Part shown: piece after piece, positions 32,762 to 41,714 of the stretch | Layout of the letters: every line of letters begins with the position of its first letter | Position numbering within the stretch: position 1 is the first letter of the stretch | NCBI GenBank assembly: GCA_019636515.1 | Contig: JAHBXI010000001.1 | Coordinates: 744,001-808,000, forward strand | Reading direction: 5' to 3' | DNA from: Phycisphaeraceae bacterium | GTDB lineage: Bacteria; Planctomycetota; Phycisphaerae; Phycisphaerales; UBA1924 | Length of the DNA: 64,000 bases | The notes under the pieces: generated by a model | Databases searched by the model: none | What the model was told of the DNA's origin: nothing | Seen by the model: only the letters and a program-made list of their open reading frames with translations | Position numbers and translations under genes: made by a program

Positions 32762-34966
32762 ATGACCACTTCGCGCCTCGCGTCCATACTCCTTGTCTGC
32801 GGGACAATCGGCTCGGCTTCCCTCGCCGGCCCGATCGAACGCCCCTCTACCTCCACGGCTCCTCAACCCCGCTACGTCGAAAAAATCGGAGAACTCGAGT
32901 TCTCAGGACAGTTGATCGTCCGCCCGGCCCGTGGTCTGACCGACCAGCAGCGAGCCCAGGCCCTCGCCCGGATCCACGACATCACACTCAAGCACTATCA
33001 CGAGGTCGACGAGTTCGTGGTGCTGGCCACGGCGTCCAACGCGCTGGGGTCCCGCGGCGTCGCCGAGAATGCCCTCTCCGATGAACTGATGGCCACCGGC
33101 CTCTTCCAGTACGCGGTGCCCAACTGGATCTGCTACCCCGTCGCCACGCCGAACGACCCGATTTTCCCGAGCCAGTGGCACCACCAGAACATGCAGTCGG
33201 AACTGGGCTGGAACATCTCGACGGGCATCCCGTCGATCATCACCGCCTACACCGACACCGGCATCGATCTCACCCACCCCGACCTGGCCGCCAAGCGCGT
33301 CCCGGGATTCGACGCCCCCAACGACCTCGCCGAGGTTGACGGGGGAAGCGTCGCGGAACTCCACGGCCACGGAACCCACGTCGCCGGGTGCGGCGCGGCG
33401 ATCAGCGACAACGGAATCGGCGTCGCCGGCGTCAACTGGCAGGCCCGGATCATGATGATCCGCGTCGCCTTCGACTCCAGCGGAGGGGCCTACTACGACG
33501 ACCTCCTCCAGGGCGCCCGCTGGGCCATCGAGAACGGCGCCAAGACCGTCAGCGCCAGTTACTCGGGCATTGCCTTTGAGCCTATCCAGACCACCGGCGC
33601 GTACATCAAGTCCATCGGCGGACTTTACTTCTACGCCGCCGGCAATGACTCGGCCAACCTCAACTGGTTCGACTGGCCCGACGTCATCGTCGTCGGAGCC
33701 TCCGACTCGGGCGACAACCGCGCCTGGTTCAGCGCGTACGGACCCGCCGTCGATGTCTTCGCGCCAGGCGACGGCATCTGGGCTCCCACCTGGGGAGGCG
33801 GCTACGCCGCCTGGAGCGGCACCAGCATGGCCACGCCCGTCGCCAACGGAGTCGCCAGCCTTATATGGTCCATCAATCCCAACCTCACCCCCGACCAGGT
33901 CGAGCAGATCCTCTTTACCTCCTGCGATGACCTGGGCGCGCCAGGAAACGACGACTTCTATGGATGGGGGCGCGTCAATGTCTACAAGGCCGCCCTCGCC
34001 GCCGCCGCCACCACCGGGCCCACGCCACCCACCGCCAACGACGACAACGTCTCGTTCGCCATCTTCGGGGAGCCCAAGACCGTCGATGTGCTCGCCAACG
34101 ACTACGACCTCAACGGCGATCCCATCACCATCATCGCCTTCGACGCCGCCACCACCCAAGGCGGATCCGTTTCACTCTCCATGGGCACGGGACCCGGCGG
34201 GCGAGATCAACTCGTGTACAACGCCCCGTCTTCCTACGTCGGCCAGGACACGTTTCAATACACCATCACCGACGGCATCTCCGGCAACGACAGCGCCATC
34301 GTCACGGTCAACGTCGCCGACGGCGCCCTCTTCCGGAATCCCGACAACTCCATCGGCGCCGGGCCCGGCATCGACGTCGATTACTTCGTCACCGTCGGCT
34401 ATTCCTCGCTTCCCAACTTTGACAACCTGACCCCCTACGCCAGGGACGTGGTCACGACCATCAACTACCCCAGCACCGGGGGCGTCTTTGCCACCTCCGG
34501 CCGCAGCGAGGAAGTCGGCGCGGTCTTCACCGGCTTTGTCAACGTCCCCTCCACCGACCAGTACACCTTCTACACCGAGTCGGACGACGGATCCAAACTC
34601 TACATCGGCGCCACGGAGGTCGTGAACAACGACGGCCTGCACGGCATGCAGGAGCGCTCCGGAACCATCAACCTCAAGAAGGGAACGCACCTCATCAAGG
34701 TCACCTTCTGGGAAAACTTCGGCGGAGCCGGCCTGATTATCCGCGTGGCCGGCGGCGGAGTCTCCAAGCAGGTCATCCCCGCATCCATGTGGCTGAGGCC
34801 CTGCGGAGCCGACTTTGACCAGTCCGGCTTTGTTGATCTCGACGACTACATCGCCTTCATCGCGGCCTTCGAGGAAGGCATCGACGAGGCGGACTTCGAC
34901 CGTTCGGGCTTCGTCGACACCGACGACTTCGATGCCTTTGTCTACGCCTTCGAGGAAGGCTGCTGA
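32762..34966 (+). CDS. Secreted subtilisin-like protease with Ig-like, PA14 and paired calcium-loop repeats
   Basis: A 734-residue multidomain protein. A signal peptide (1-22, 'ILLVCGTIGSASLAG') and an inhibitor-like propeptide precede an S8 catalytic domain with D165 ('TDTGIDLTHPD'), H203 ('GHGTHVAGCG') and S355 ('SGTSMATPVANG'). Residues of about 450-545 form a cadherin/Ig-like 'VDVLANDYDLNGDP' domain. A PA14-like domain follows ('YTFYTESDDGSKLYIG'). The end carries two dockerin-like loops ('ADFDQSGFVDLDDYIAF', 'ADFDRSGFVDTDDFDAF'). It probably degrades extracellular protein while bound to glycans. The ATG at 32762 is chosen for the signal peptide. Confidence 0.9.
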   Translation: MTTSRLASILLVCGTIGSASLAGPIERPSTSTAPQPRYVEKIGELEFSGQLIVRPARGLTDQQRAQALARIHDITLKHYHEVDEFVVLATASNALGSRGVAENALSDELMATGLFQYAVPNWICYPVATPNDPIFPSQWHHQNMQSELGWNISTGIPSIITAYTDTGIDLTHPDLAAKRVPGFDAPNDLAEVDGGSVAELHGHGTHVAGCGAAISDNGIGVAGVNWQARIMMIRVAFDSSGGAYYDDLLQGARWAIENGAKTVSASYSGIAFEPIQTTGAYIKSIGGLYFYAAGNDSANLNWFDWPDVIVVGASDSGDNRAWFSAYGPAVDVFAPGDGIWAPTWGGGYAAWSGTSMATPVANGVASLIWSINPNLTPDQVEQILFTSCDDLGAPGNDDFYGWGRVNVYKAALAAAATTGPTPPTANDDNVSFAIFGEPKTVDVLANDYDLNGDPITIIAFDAATTQGGSVSLSMGTGPGGRDQLVYNAPSSYVGQDTFQYTITDGISGNDSAIVTVNVADGALFRNPDNSIGAGPGIDVDYFVTVGYSSLPNFDNLTPYARDVVTTINYPSTGGVFATSGRSEEVGAVFTGFVNVPSTDQYTFYTESDDGSKLYIGATEVVNNDGLHGMQERSGTINLKKGTHLIKVTFWENFGGAGLIIRVAGGGVSKQVIPASMWLRPCGADFDQSGFVDLDDYIAFIAAFEEGIDEADFDRSGFVDTDDFDAFVYAFEEGC

Positions 34967-35054
34967 CGGAATGCACCGGCTCCTCGCCTGGATTGCGGGC
35001 GAGCCGGCAGGTCATCGCGAGCGGTCGCCCCGGAGGTGGGAGTGAGCCGCGGGT

Positions 35055-35088
35055 CGAGCCGGTCCCAAAGGGCCGGCTCGGTTCTTTT
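35055..35088 (+). terminator. Intrinsic terminator after the subtilase gene
   Basis: CGAGCCGG-TCCC-AAA-GGG-CCGGCTCG forms a stem of 11 pairs with one bulge, followed by GTTCTTTT. It lies about 90 bases after the subtilase stop codon and 30 bases before the end of the convergent gene. Confidence 0.8.
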
Positions 35089-35120
35089 CTGTCCAGGGTC
35101 CCGCTCGCCCCCGCCGTGGA

Positions 35121-35471
35121 TCACACCCAGATCTGCACCACCACGACCTGCTCCTTGCCCGTCGCGGTGGCCACCTCACCGATCTGCGTGGTCGAGAACT
35201 TCACTTCCGCCTCGGGGTGCGCTTCGAGCCACTCGTTGATGTGGCGGTCGAGAAACTCCAGCCCCTGGGCCGTCAACTTTCCCTGGAACGTCCGCACATG
35301 GGTCGAGCCTGTCCCGTTGCGGTTGAGCGGGCGCTTCCACTTGTCACCGCTGTGCTCGATCGACTGCGACGCGAACCCGTGGATCTTGGGCTTGTGATCG
35401 ACCGGCGGCCCCCCGCCCCCGATCCCGCCGCCCGAATCGGGGGAATGTCTCGCACCGTCACGTGTCGTCAT
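35121..35471 (-). CDS. Hypothetical protein with glycine-rich N-terminus
   Basis: A 116-residue protein behind a strong GGAAGGAG. The first 25 residues are flexible ('SPDSGGGIGGGGPPVDHKP'). The rest looks like a compact alpha/beta domain: 'SGDKWKRPLNRNGTGSTHVR', 'GLEFLDRHINEWLEAHPEAE' and 'TATGKEQVVVVQIWV'. I recognise no family. The codon pattern and ribosome-binding site argue that it is real. It is divergent from the TPP riboswitch unit, with a 324-base stretch (35472-35795) between them in which I see no gene and no convincing promoter. Confidence 0.65.
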   Translation of the reverse strand: MTTRDGARHSPDSGGGIGGGGPPVDHKPKIHGFASQSIEHSGDKWKRPLNRNGTGSTHVRTFQGKLTAQGLEFLDRHINEWLEAHPEAEVKFSTTQIGEVATATGKEQVVVVQIWV

Positions 35472-35795
35472 GGCATGCTCCTTCCTGCGTGAACAAGGGA
35501 ACGTCACCGAACGCCACAGTCCGCAGGGTACCGCGCCGGGGGCCGGCGTGTCGTCATGCCCGGCGGCGCTTTCGGGGGGTTTTCCACGGCGCGCACAAGG
35601 GGCGACATGCGCCAGGATGCCTCCGGTGGCGTTCCGGCGACGGGGGCGGACCCTTGAATCCTGGGTGTTTCCGACGCACCACGGCCGATTCTGGGGCATC
35701 GGATGGGATGGCCGCCCGGCGCGCGCATGGCGCCGGCCCGACTCCGCACAGGCCCGCGGCGCCCTCCATCTCCCGATGAACCTAGCATCGTCCAT

Positions 35796-35883
35796 TCGCT
35801 CGGGGCGCGGCGCCGGACCGTCCGGCACTCGCTGAGACGCACCCGTTGAACCTGATCCGGTTCGCACCGGCGGAGGGAAGCGA
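35796..35883 (+). promoter_or_regulatory. TPP riboswitch (THI element)
   Basis: The THI-box landmarks occur in order: CTGAGA (35832-35837), ACCC, GAACCTGATCCGG and GGAGGGAAG. P1 pairs TCGCT (35796-35800) with AGCGA (35879-35883). The start codon of the DinB-family gene lies only 2 bases after P1, and its ribosome-binding site GGAGG (35872-35876) is part of the aptamer. Ligand binding should therefore hide the site directly, shutting translation of the dinB-thiC pair. Thiamine pyrophosphate is the known ligand of the class. Confidence 0.92.
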
Positions 35884-35885
35884 CC

Positions 35886-36503
35886 ATGAACGGCCCGGGT
35901 CGATCGTCGGCCGATCCTCTCGACATCCTGCTCCGCCACGACCACTGGGGAACCCGGCGGGTTCTTGAAGTCTGTCGGGAAGTCACCCCCGCGCAATTCC
36001 AGCAGCGGTTTGATATCGGCCTGGGATCGCTGCACGAGACGCTGACGCACGTGATCGGAGCGATGCGGCGGTGGGCCGACCGCCTCACCCAGCGCCCGCT
36101 CCGCCCCGCCATCGACCAGCCCCCCCGCGGGCTTGGCCCGGGACAGGACTACCGCGTGCGAACCCCCGACGAACTGCTCGAACTGCTCAACCCCGCCGCC
36201 GTGGAACTCGCGTCGCTTGCCGATGAATTCCGCCGCCCCGGCTCGGCGGGCCTGGACTCGGAGATCGAGATCGCGCTCGACGGGACCCGATACCGCGTGA
36301 CCCGCGGGGCGGGGCTGGTCCACGTCGCCACGCACGGGACCCACCACCGTGCCCAGTGCCTGAACATGCTCCGCCGGGTGGGCGTCGGGCGATTGCCCGA
36401 ACTCACGGTGGTCGACTGGCAGGCGGAGGTCGAGACCGGGCAGATCGAACCATCGGCCCGACGCAACGTCCTGCAGGCCCCCGCGCACGAGAGAACATCA
36501 TGA
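35886..36503 (+). CDS. DinB-family protein under the TPP riboswitch
   Basis: A 205-residue protein of the DinB/YfiT four-helix superfamily. Helices start '[20 protein letters not shown]', and three histidines of the usual metal site fit H39-like 'HDHWGTRR', '[12 protein letters not shown]' and '[20 protein letters not shown]'. Family members are metal-dependent, often thiol-linked enzymes of mostly unknown function. Its start directly follows the TPP aptamer and its stop overlaps thiC (ATGA, 36500-36503), so it is translated together with thiC. A task in thiamine or pyrimidine metabolism is inferred from this context. Confidence 0.85.
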   Translation: MNGPGRSSADPLDILLRHDHWGTRRVLEVCREVTPAQFQQRFDIGLGSLHETLTHVIGAMRRWADRLTQRPLRPAIDQPPRGLGPGQDYRVRTPDELLELLNPAAVELASLADEFRRPGSAGLDSEIEIALDGTRYRVTRGAGLVHVATHGTHHRAQCLNMLRRVGVGRLPELTVVDWQAEVETGQIEPSARRNVLQAPAHERTS

Positions 36504-38494
36504 CACCAACCCGCGACATGAACCGCCAGACCACTCCCACCCGCTTCCGCGAGCCGAACCGTGGCGCGCTGAACCCCGGCTCGACCCCGAACGTCACCAC
36601 GCCCGGCTCGTTTGCCAACCCACATAACGTCGGCGGGCCGTTGATGTTCTCGTCCCCCGACACACCGGACATGCCTCCGCCGAGCGATAAGACCGCGTGG
36701 GACTTCCTTCCGGAAGGCTGGCTGGTCGAGATCGTGAACGGGGCGGAGGCGTCGGCGGCCATGGGCTCGCCTCGCGGGGGCGCCTCATCGGTTTGCTCGG
36801 CGTGCGAGTCGTATGTGTTCGCCGACGCGCGGGGCGCGGTTCGCCGGGTGACGCCCACGCCCGGCTTTGCACCGATCACGCAGTTGGAGCACGCGAGGCT
36901 GGGGATCGTGACTCCCCAGATGAGGCGGGTGGCGGCGCGAGAGCCACACTTCGGAGAGTTGTTCCCGGGGAAGGGGGCCGAGGCGGTCCGCGACGAGGTG
37001 GCGGCGGGTCGGCTTGTGATCCCGGCGAACATCAACCACCTACGACACCGCCTTGATCCGATGGCGATCGGTCGGGCGAGCCGGACGAAGGTGAACGCGA
37101 ACATGGGGGCAAGCCCCGTGAGCAGCGGGACGGACGAGGAAGTGGAGAAACTGAGGTGGGCCGAGCGATGGGGCGCGGACACGGTGATGGACCTGTCAAC
37201 GGGGGGGGACATCGACGGGTGCCGGGAAGCGATCATCCGGGCGAGCACCGTGCCGATCGGGACGGTGCCGATCTATTCGATGATCATCGGCCGGAAGATC
37301 GAGGACCTGGACTGGGCGACCATCGAGGCGAGTTTGCGTCACCAGTCTCGGCAGGGCGTGGATTACTTCACGATCCACGCGGGAGTCCGGCGGGCGCACC
37401 TGAAGCACGTGAAGAACCGCCTGATCGGGATCGTCTCTCGCGGGGGGTCTCTGCTGGCCAAGTGGATGCTCGTTCACAACCGTGAGAACATCATGTACGA
37501 GCGCTGGGAGGACATCTGCGACATCCTCCGTGAGTCGGACGTGACGTTTTCCATCGGCGACGGGCTGCGTCCGGGGGGCCTGGCCGACGCGACGGACGCG
37601 GCGCAGATCGCCGAACTGGAAACCCTCGGAGAACTGACCGAACGCGCCTGGCGCAAGGGAGTCCAGGTGATGATCGAGGGTCCCGGGCACGTGCCGTTCG
37701 ACCAGATCGAATGGAACGCGAAGGTGCAGCGGGCGATCTGCCACGGGGCGCCGTTCTACGTTCTGGGGCCTCTGGTCACGGACATGTTCCCGGGGTACGA
37801 CCACATCACCAGTTGCATCGGGGCGACGGCGATGGCGTACCACGGGGCGGCGATGCTGTGCTACGTAACGCCCAAGGAGCACCTGGGGCTTCCCAAGAAG
37901 GATGACGTCAAGCAGGGGTGCATCGCGTACAAGATCGCCGCGCACGCGGCGGACGTGGCGCTTGGGATCCCCGGGACACGTGACCGGGACGACGAACTGA
38001 CCATGGCCAGGGCCGCGCTCAACTGGGAGAAGCACTTCGAGTTGTCGTTCGATCCCGACACGGCCCGCGCGTACCACGACGAAGACCTGGACGTGGACAC
38101 CGATTTTTGCGCCATGTGCGGGCATGACTGGTGCAGCGTCCGCATCAGCAAGGAGATCCAGGAGTTCGCCAGCGGCAAGGCCGAGGGATTCGAGCGCCTG
38201 GGCGGCGCCGACGGCACCAAGCCCGGCGCCCCGAGGAAGTCCGCCGCGCTCACGCCCGAGCAGCAGGAAATCCTCGCGAAGCGCGGTGTCCTGAGCCCGG
38301 AGGAAATCCACCGCCTGGCGGCCAAGACAAAGAAAGCCGTGGGAGCCGACGCGGGCAAGGCGACGTGCCACAGCGACTTCGTCGATCCGGCCCAGGCCCG
38401 GTCGCACATCGAACAAAGAGCCGGGCGCGAGGCGATCGTGCAGGTGGACGTTCGGCCGGCACTGGGAATCGCCAAGGAAGACCGAGTGGTGTGA
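36500..38494 (+). CDS. thiC: Phosphomethylpyrimidine synthase ThiC
   Basis: A 664-residue radical-SAM enzyme that converts aminoimidazole ribotide to the thiamine pyrimidine HMP-P. It shows '[19 protein letters not shown]', '[20 protein letters not shown]', '[15 protein letters not shown]' and the unusual [4Fe-4S] motif C-x2-C-x4-C in '[15 protein letters not shown]'. After this motif about 90 residues extend the protein ('[20 protein letters not shown]'), longer than in many ThiC proteins. It is coupled to the DinB-family gene by ATGA and controlled by the TPP riboswitch upstream. No other thiamine gene is in the window. Confidence 0.96.
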   Translation: MTPTRDMNRQTTPTRFREPNRGALNPGSTPNVTTPGSFANPHNVGGPLMFSSPDTPDMPPPSDKTAWDFLPEGWLVEIVNGAEASAAMGSPRGGASSVCSACESYVFADARGAVRRVTPTPGFAPITQLEHARLGIVTPQMRRVAAREPHFGELFPGKGAEAVRDEVAAGRLVIPANINHLRHRLDPMAIGRASRTKVNANMGASPVSSGTDEEVEKLRWAERWGADTVMDLSTGGDIDGCREAIIRASTVPIGTVPIYSMIIGRKIEDLDWATIEASLRHQSRQGVDYFTIHAGVRRAHLKHVKNRLIGIVSRGGSLLAKWMLVHNRENIMYERWEDICDILRESDVTFSIGDGLRPGGLADATDAAQIAELETLGELTERAWRKGVQVMIEGPGHVPFDQIEWNAKVQRAICHGAPFYVLGPLVTDMFPGYDHITSCIGATAMAYHGAAMLCYVTPKEHLGLPKKDDVKQGCIAYKIAAHAADVALGIPGTRDRDDELTMARAALNWEKHFELSFDPDTARAYHDEDLDVDTDFCAMCGHDWCSVRISKEIQEFASGKAEGFERLGGADGTKPGAPRKSAALTPEQQEILAKRGVLSPEEIHRLAAKTKKAVGADAGKATCHSDFVDPAQARSHIEQRAGREAIVQVDVRPALGIAKEDRVV

Positions 38495-38516
38495 TCCAAG
38501 GCGCCACGCCCTGCCT

Positions 38517-38963
38517 TCAACGTACCGCCTTCTTGCGCCCAAGTCCGCCGCCGACCATGACCCCCGCGTAGCCGATCAGGGCATTGGTGATCTGCGCCCA
38601 CGCGGGGGTGTGGGCCTTCTGCATGGCATCCATGTTGGACATGGTGGGCGGGCGCGTCTCGGTCGGGGCTCCCGACTTCACGGCCGCGCCCGCCATGATC
38701 AGCCCCAGGGCCAGGACAATCCCGGCCAGGACCTTGACGGGCATGGGCCGCCGGGCGATCAGCGCGCAGACCGCGCCGCCCGCGATGGCCGCCACGATCC
38801 CGACGACAACCATGACCCCGACCCAAAGACCCGAGATGACCAGCGATCCGGGCATGAAGGCTCGATCCGCTCCCAACGCGAAGTACGCCGCGGTAAGACC
38901 CACGAAAACGATGAGGCCCATGACGATGTACCCGACGATGACACCCGCGATGGCTCGGAACAT
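38517..38963 (-). CDS. Four-helix membrane protein of unknown function
   Basis: A 148-residue hydrophobic protein with about four membrane helices ('IAGVIVGYIVMGLIVFVGL', 'GLWVGVMVVVGIVAAIAGGA', 'VLAGIVLALGLIMAGAAV' and a C-terminal 'ALIGYAGVMVGGGLGRKK'). The pattern resembles small conserved membrane proteins annotated as hypothetical in many bacteria. No motif suggests transport or catalysis. It is convergent with thiC, 22 bases from its stop. Function unknown. Confidence 0.7.
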   Translation of the reverse strand: MFRAIAGVIVGYIVMGLIVFVGLTAAYFALGADRAFMPGSLVISGLWVGVMVVVGIVAAIAGGAVCALIARRPMPVKVLAGIVLALGLIMAGAAVKSGAPTETRPPTMSNMDAMQKAHTPAWAQITNALIGYAGVMVGGGLGRKKAVR

Positions 38964-39083
38964 GGTGACTCTCCTGCGTCGGATCGGGGTTCAACGCCCC
39001 CACCACCAACGATGGGATCAGTGTACCGACGTTTGATTCGGGCGTTTATCCATCCGGCGGATCGGCGCGGCGGAGCCGGCGCC

Positions 39084-40631
39084 TCATGAGGCCCGAAGCC
39101 CGGCCGATCGGCCGGGAGGCATCCCCGGGGGCATGGACCTTCCCGCCTGACGTGGGAAGGCGTCGGAGGACGGGTCGATGCCGTGCTGTTTCATTTTTTT
39201 GTAGAGGGTCGTCCGGTTGATGTTGAGTTGATCGGCGGTCTGGCGGCGGTTCCAGTCGTTGGCGCGAAGGGCGCGGAGGAGAACGAGTTTCTCCGGCCCA
39301 CGGAGGGCCTCTTCGAGCGACATGGGAACCCAGGACGCCTCGTCGCCGGCGTGATCGGAGGCCGGGAGCGTTCCGGCGATGGCGAGCGAGGGAGCGGCCG
39401 AGCCGCGCTCGGGCGTCTCGATCATGTGCGGCGGGAGGTCGTCGTGAGAGATGATCTGCCCCCGGGTGAGCACGACGGCCCGTTCGACGGCATTCTGGAG
39501 TTCACGGACGTTGCCGGGGTAGGAATAGCGGCGGAGGGCGTCGAGGGCTTCGGGCGTAAAGCCGACGATCTGCTTGCCGAGTTCTCCGGCAAAGCGAGCG
39601 AGGAATGACTCGGCAAGAGAGGGGATATCGCCAACGCGATCGCGCAGGGGCGGCAGTTCGATCTTGACGACGTTGATCCGGTAATAGAGATCCTGGCGGA
39701 ACTGCCCGGCGGCCACGAGTTGTTCGAGCGGCTGGTTGCTGGCGAGCACGACGCGGGCGTCAACCTCGATGGTCTGTGTGGAGCCCACGGGCTCGAACTT
39801 GCGTTCCTGGAGGACTCGCAGGAGTTTGAGTTGCATGCCCGGGGAGGCGGAGTTGATCTCGTCGAGAAAGATGGTCCCCTTGTCGGCGGCGAGAAACCGT
39901 CCGGCCTTGTCGGTATGCGCCCCGGTGAAAGCCCCCTTGACGTGCCCGAAGAGTTCGGATTCCAGCAGTGTCTCGGGGATCGAGCCGCAGGAAATCTCGA
40001 CGAAGGGTCGCGGGGCACGCGGGGAACGGTGGTGGATGGCGTGGGCGATGAGGCTCTTTCCGGTGCCGCTCTCGCCGGTCATCAGGACGGTGGTGCGGCT
40101 TGGCGCGACGGCCTCGATGAGTTCATAGATTCGTCGCATCCGGTGGTCGGCGCCGATGATGCTGTCGAGAGAGAACCGCCCGTCGAGGCGGCGACGCAAG
40201 GACTGGTTCTCGGCCAGGAGCGCCTGCTGGGCCAGCGCCCGTTCGACGGCGAGCCGGAGTTCATCATCGACGACGGGCTTGGTGAGAAAGTCGGTCGCCC
40301 CGTGCCGCAGGGCGGCGACGGCGGACTCGATGGTGCCGTAGCCGGTGAGCATAAGGACGACGACGCCGCGGTGAAGGCGTCGGATCTCTCGGAGCAGGCC
40401 CATTCCGTCCATGCCGGGCATGGACATGTCGGAGATGACCAGGTTGAAGGGGGTGTCGTCGTCGGCCGAGGTACCTTCTTCGGCGGCCTTGCGCATGGCG
40501 GCGAGCGCCTCGACACCGTTGAGGGCGGTGACGGCGCGGTGACCCTGGGCGTTGAGAAACTCGGCGATCGACTCGGCGACGATCTGATCGTCGTCAACGA
40601 CGAGGATCCTGGCTTGTGGCGTCGTGGTCAT
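39084..40631 (-). CDS. NtrC-family sigma-54-dependent response regulator
   Basis: A 515-residue regulator with three domains. The receiver has the phospho-acceptor D68 in 'LVISDMSMPGMDGMGL' and K118 in 'FLTKPV'. The AAA+ domain has Walker A 'GESGTGKS' (186-193), the sigma-54 contact loop 'GAFTGA' (233-238) and 'TIFLDEINSASPGMQ'. The C-terminal Fis-type HTH is 'NRRQTADQLNINRTTLYKKM'. It activates RpoN promoters when phosphorylated. Its partner is almost surely the histidine kinase that ends 26 bases upstream. Confidence 0.95.
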   Translation of the reverse strand: MTTTPQARILVVDDDQIVAESIAEFLNAQGHRAVTALNGVEALAAMRKAAEEGTSADDDTPFNLVISDMSMPGMDGMGLLREIRRLHRGVVVLMLTGYGTIESAVAALRHGATDFLTKPVVDDELRLAVERALAQQALLAENQSLRRRLDGRFSLDSIIGADHRMRRIYELIEAVAPSRTTVLMTGESGTGKSLIAHAIHHRSPRAPRPFVEISCGSIPETLLESELFGHVKGAFTGAHTDKAGRFLAADKGTIFLDEINSASPGMQLKLLRVLQERKFEPVGSTQTIEVDARVVLASNQPLEQLVAAGQFRQDLYYRINVVKIELPPLRDRVGDIPSLAESFLARFAGELGKQIVGFTPEALDALRRYSYPGNVRELQNAVERAVVLTRGQIISHDDLPPHMIETPERGSAAPSLAIAGTLPASDHAGDEASWVPMSLEEALRGPEKLVLLRALRANDWNRRQTADQLNINRTTLYKKMKQHGIDPSSDAFPRQAGRSMPPGMPPGRSAGLRAS

Positions 40632-40657
40632 CGGGTGGTCCCTGGTCGTCGTTCTCG

Positions 40658-41689
40658 TTACGACTTGCCGCCGGGATCGTGGCCGTCGGCGGAGGCATCG
40701 CGCCCGACGACGGCATCGAGATCACGGGACTGATCGGGCATGACGATGCGCAGGACCGCGCCCGGTCGTCGCGGATCGGGGAAGGCGATCGGGGCGAGGT
40801 CCGATCCTCGCATGAGGCGGATGGTGCCTCCGGCGTCTTGAACGATGCTCCCGGCAAGGGAAAGCCCGATGCCCGATCCTGATTGCTTGGTCGAATAGCC
40901 GTGCTCAAAGACGCGGTCGGGCCGCTCAATGACGGGCGGACCAACGCCGTCGTCGCGGATCTCGACGCAGTAGGAGCCCGGGAGGGGGCCTGGGACCGCG
41001 ACCACCTCGATGCGACCCCCCGGCGAGAATCGCTGGGCCTGGGCTATGGATTCGATCGCGTTTCGAAGGGCATTGAGCACGACGGCGTACATGGCCCCCG
41101 ACGGGAGCGACCGCAGCGGAGGGGCGATGTCAACAAAGAGGGCGATGCCGCGATCGACGGCCTCCGGTCCGACGACACGGACGGCATGAGAGATCGTGTC
41201 GAGCAGGCCGACGGGCTCCGCCCCGGCCAGGAGACGAGAACCGATCGGCACGCCGGCGCTGCGCATGGCGGCATGGACCAGATCGACCATGCGCTCGAGC
41301 GCGCCTCGGGCGGTCTCGATCTGCCAACTCGCCTGATCGAGGGCGTCCTCGGCGGGAAGATCGTTGCCGGGGGCCGGGTTGCGCGCCTGGTCGATGGTTC
41401 GGTGGGCCAATCCGAGCCAGCGGAGCGACCCATCGAGCAGATTGGACATCTCGTGGACCATGACGGTGAACGTGTCAAGCACGTCGGCGGCCCGGGAGGG
41501 GTCTGGCGGCATGACGCGGCCGGGCGGCCCCGGAGGTCCCGGCGGGCGCGGGGTGTATCCGTGGTTGCTTTCCATCAACAAGCAGATCGATCCGTCGGGG
41601 AGGCGACTGAAGGCGGTGTTGAGAAAAAGCGACGGACGCTGGATCCGAGGTGTTGAGTCCGCGCAACCTTCCGAACAATATGCAAACAT
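40658..41689 (-). CDS. Histidine kinase, cognate of the NtrC-type regulator
   Basis: About 343 residues when read from the ATG at 41689; other possible starts are at 41575 and 41512, and none has a clear ribosome-binding site. The dimerisation helix holds the candidate phospho-acceptor H79 in 'TVMVHEMSNLLDGS'. The HATPase_c domain has the N box 'VVLNALRNAIESI', G1 'EIRDDGVGPP', F box 'FEHGYSTKQ' and G2 'GSGIGLSLAGSIV'. The N-terminus is short and proline-rich, without a membrane helix, so it is probably cytosolic. It sits between the GH2 gene and the response regulator. Confidence 0.8.
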   Translation of the reverse strand: MFAYCSEGCADSTPRIQRPSLFLNTAFSRLPDGSICLLMESNHGYTPRPPGPPGPPGRVMPPDPSRAADVLDTFTVMVHEMSNLLDGSLRWLGLAHRTIDQARNPAPGNDLPAEDALDQASWQIETARGALERMVDLVHAAMRSAGVPIGSRLLAGAEPVGLLDTISHAVRVVGPEAVDRGIALFVDIAPPLRSLPSGAMYAVVLNALRNAIESIAQAQRFSPGGRIEVVAVPGPLPGSYCVEIRDDGVGPPVIERPDRVFEHGYSTKQSGSGIGLSLAGSIVQDAGGTIRLMRGSDLAPIAFPDPRRPGAVLRIVMPDQSRDLDAVVGRDASADGHDPGGKS

Positions 41690-41714
41690 GCGTCGCGGGT
41701 CGAAGACCGGCTGG

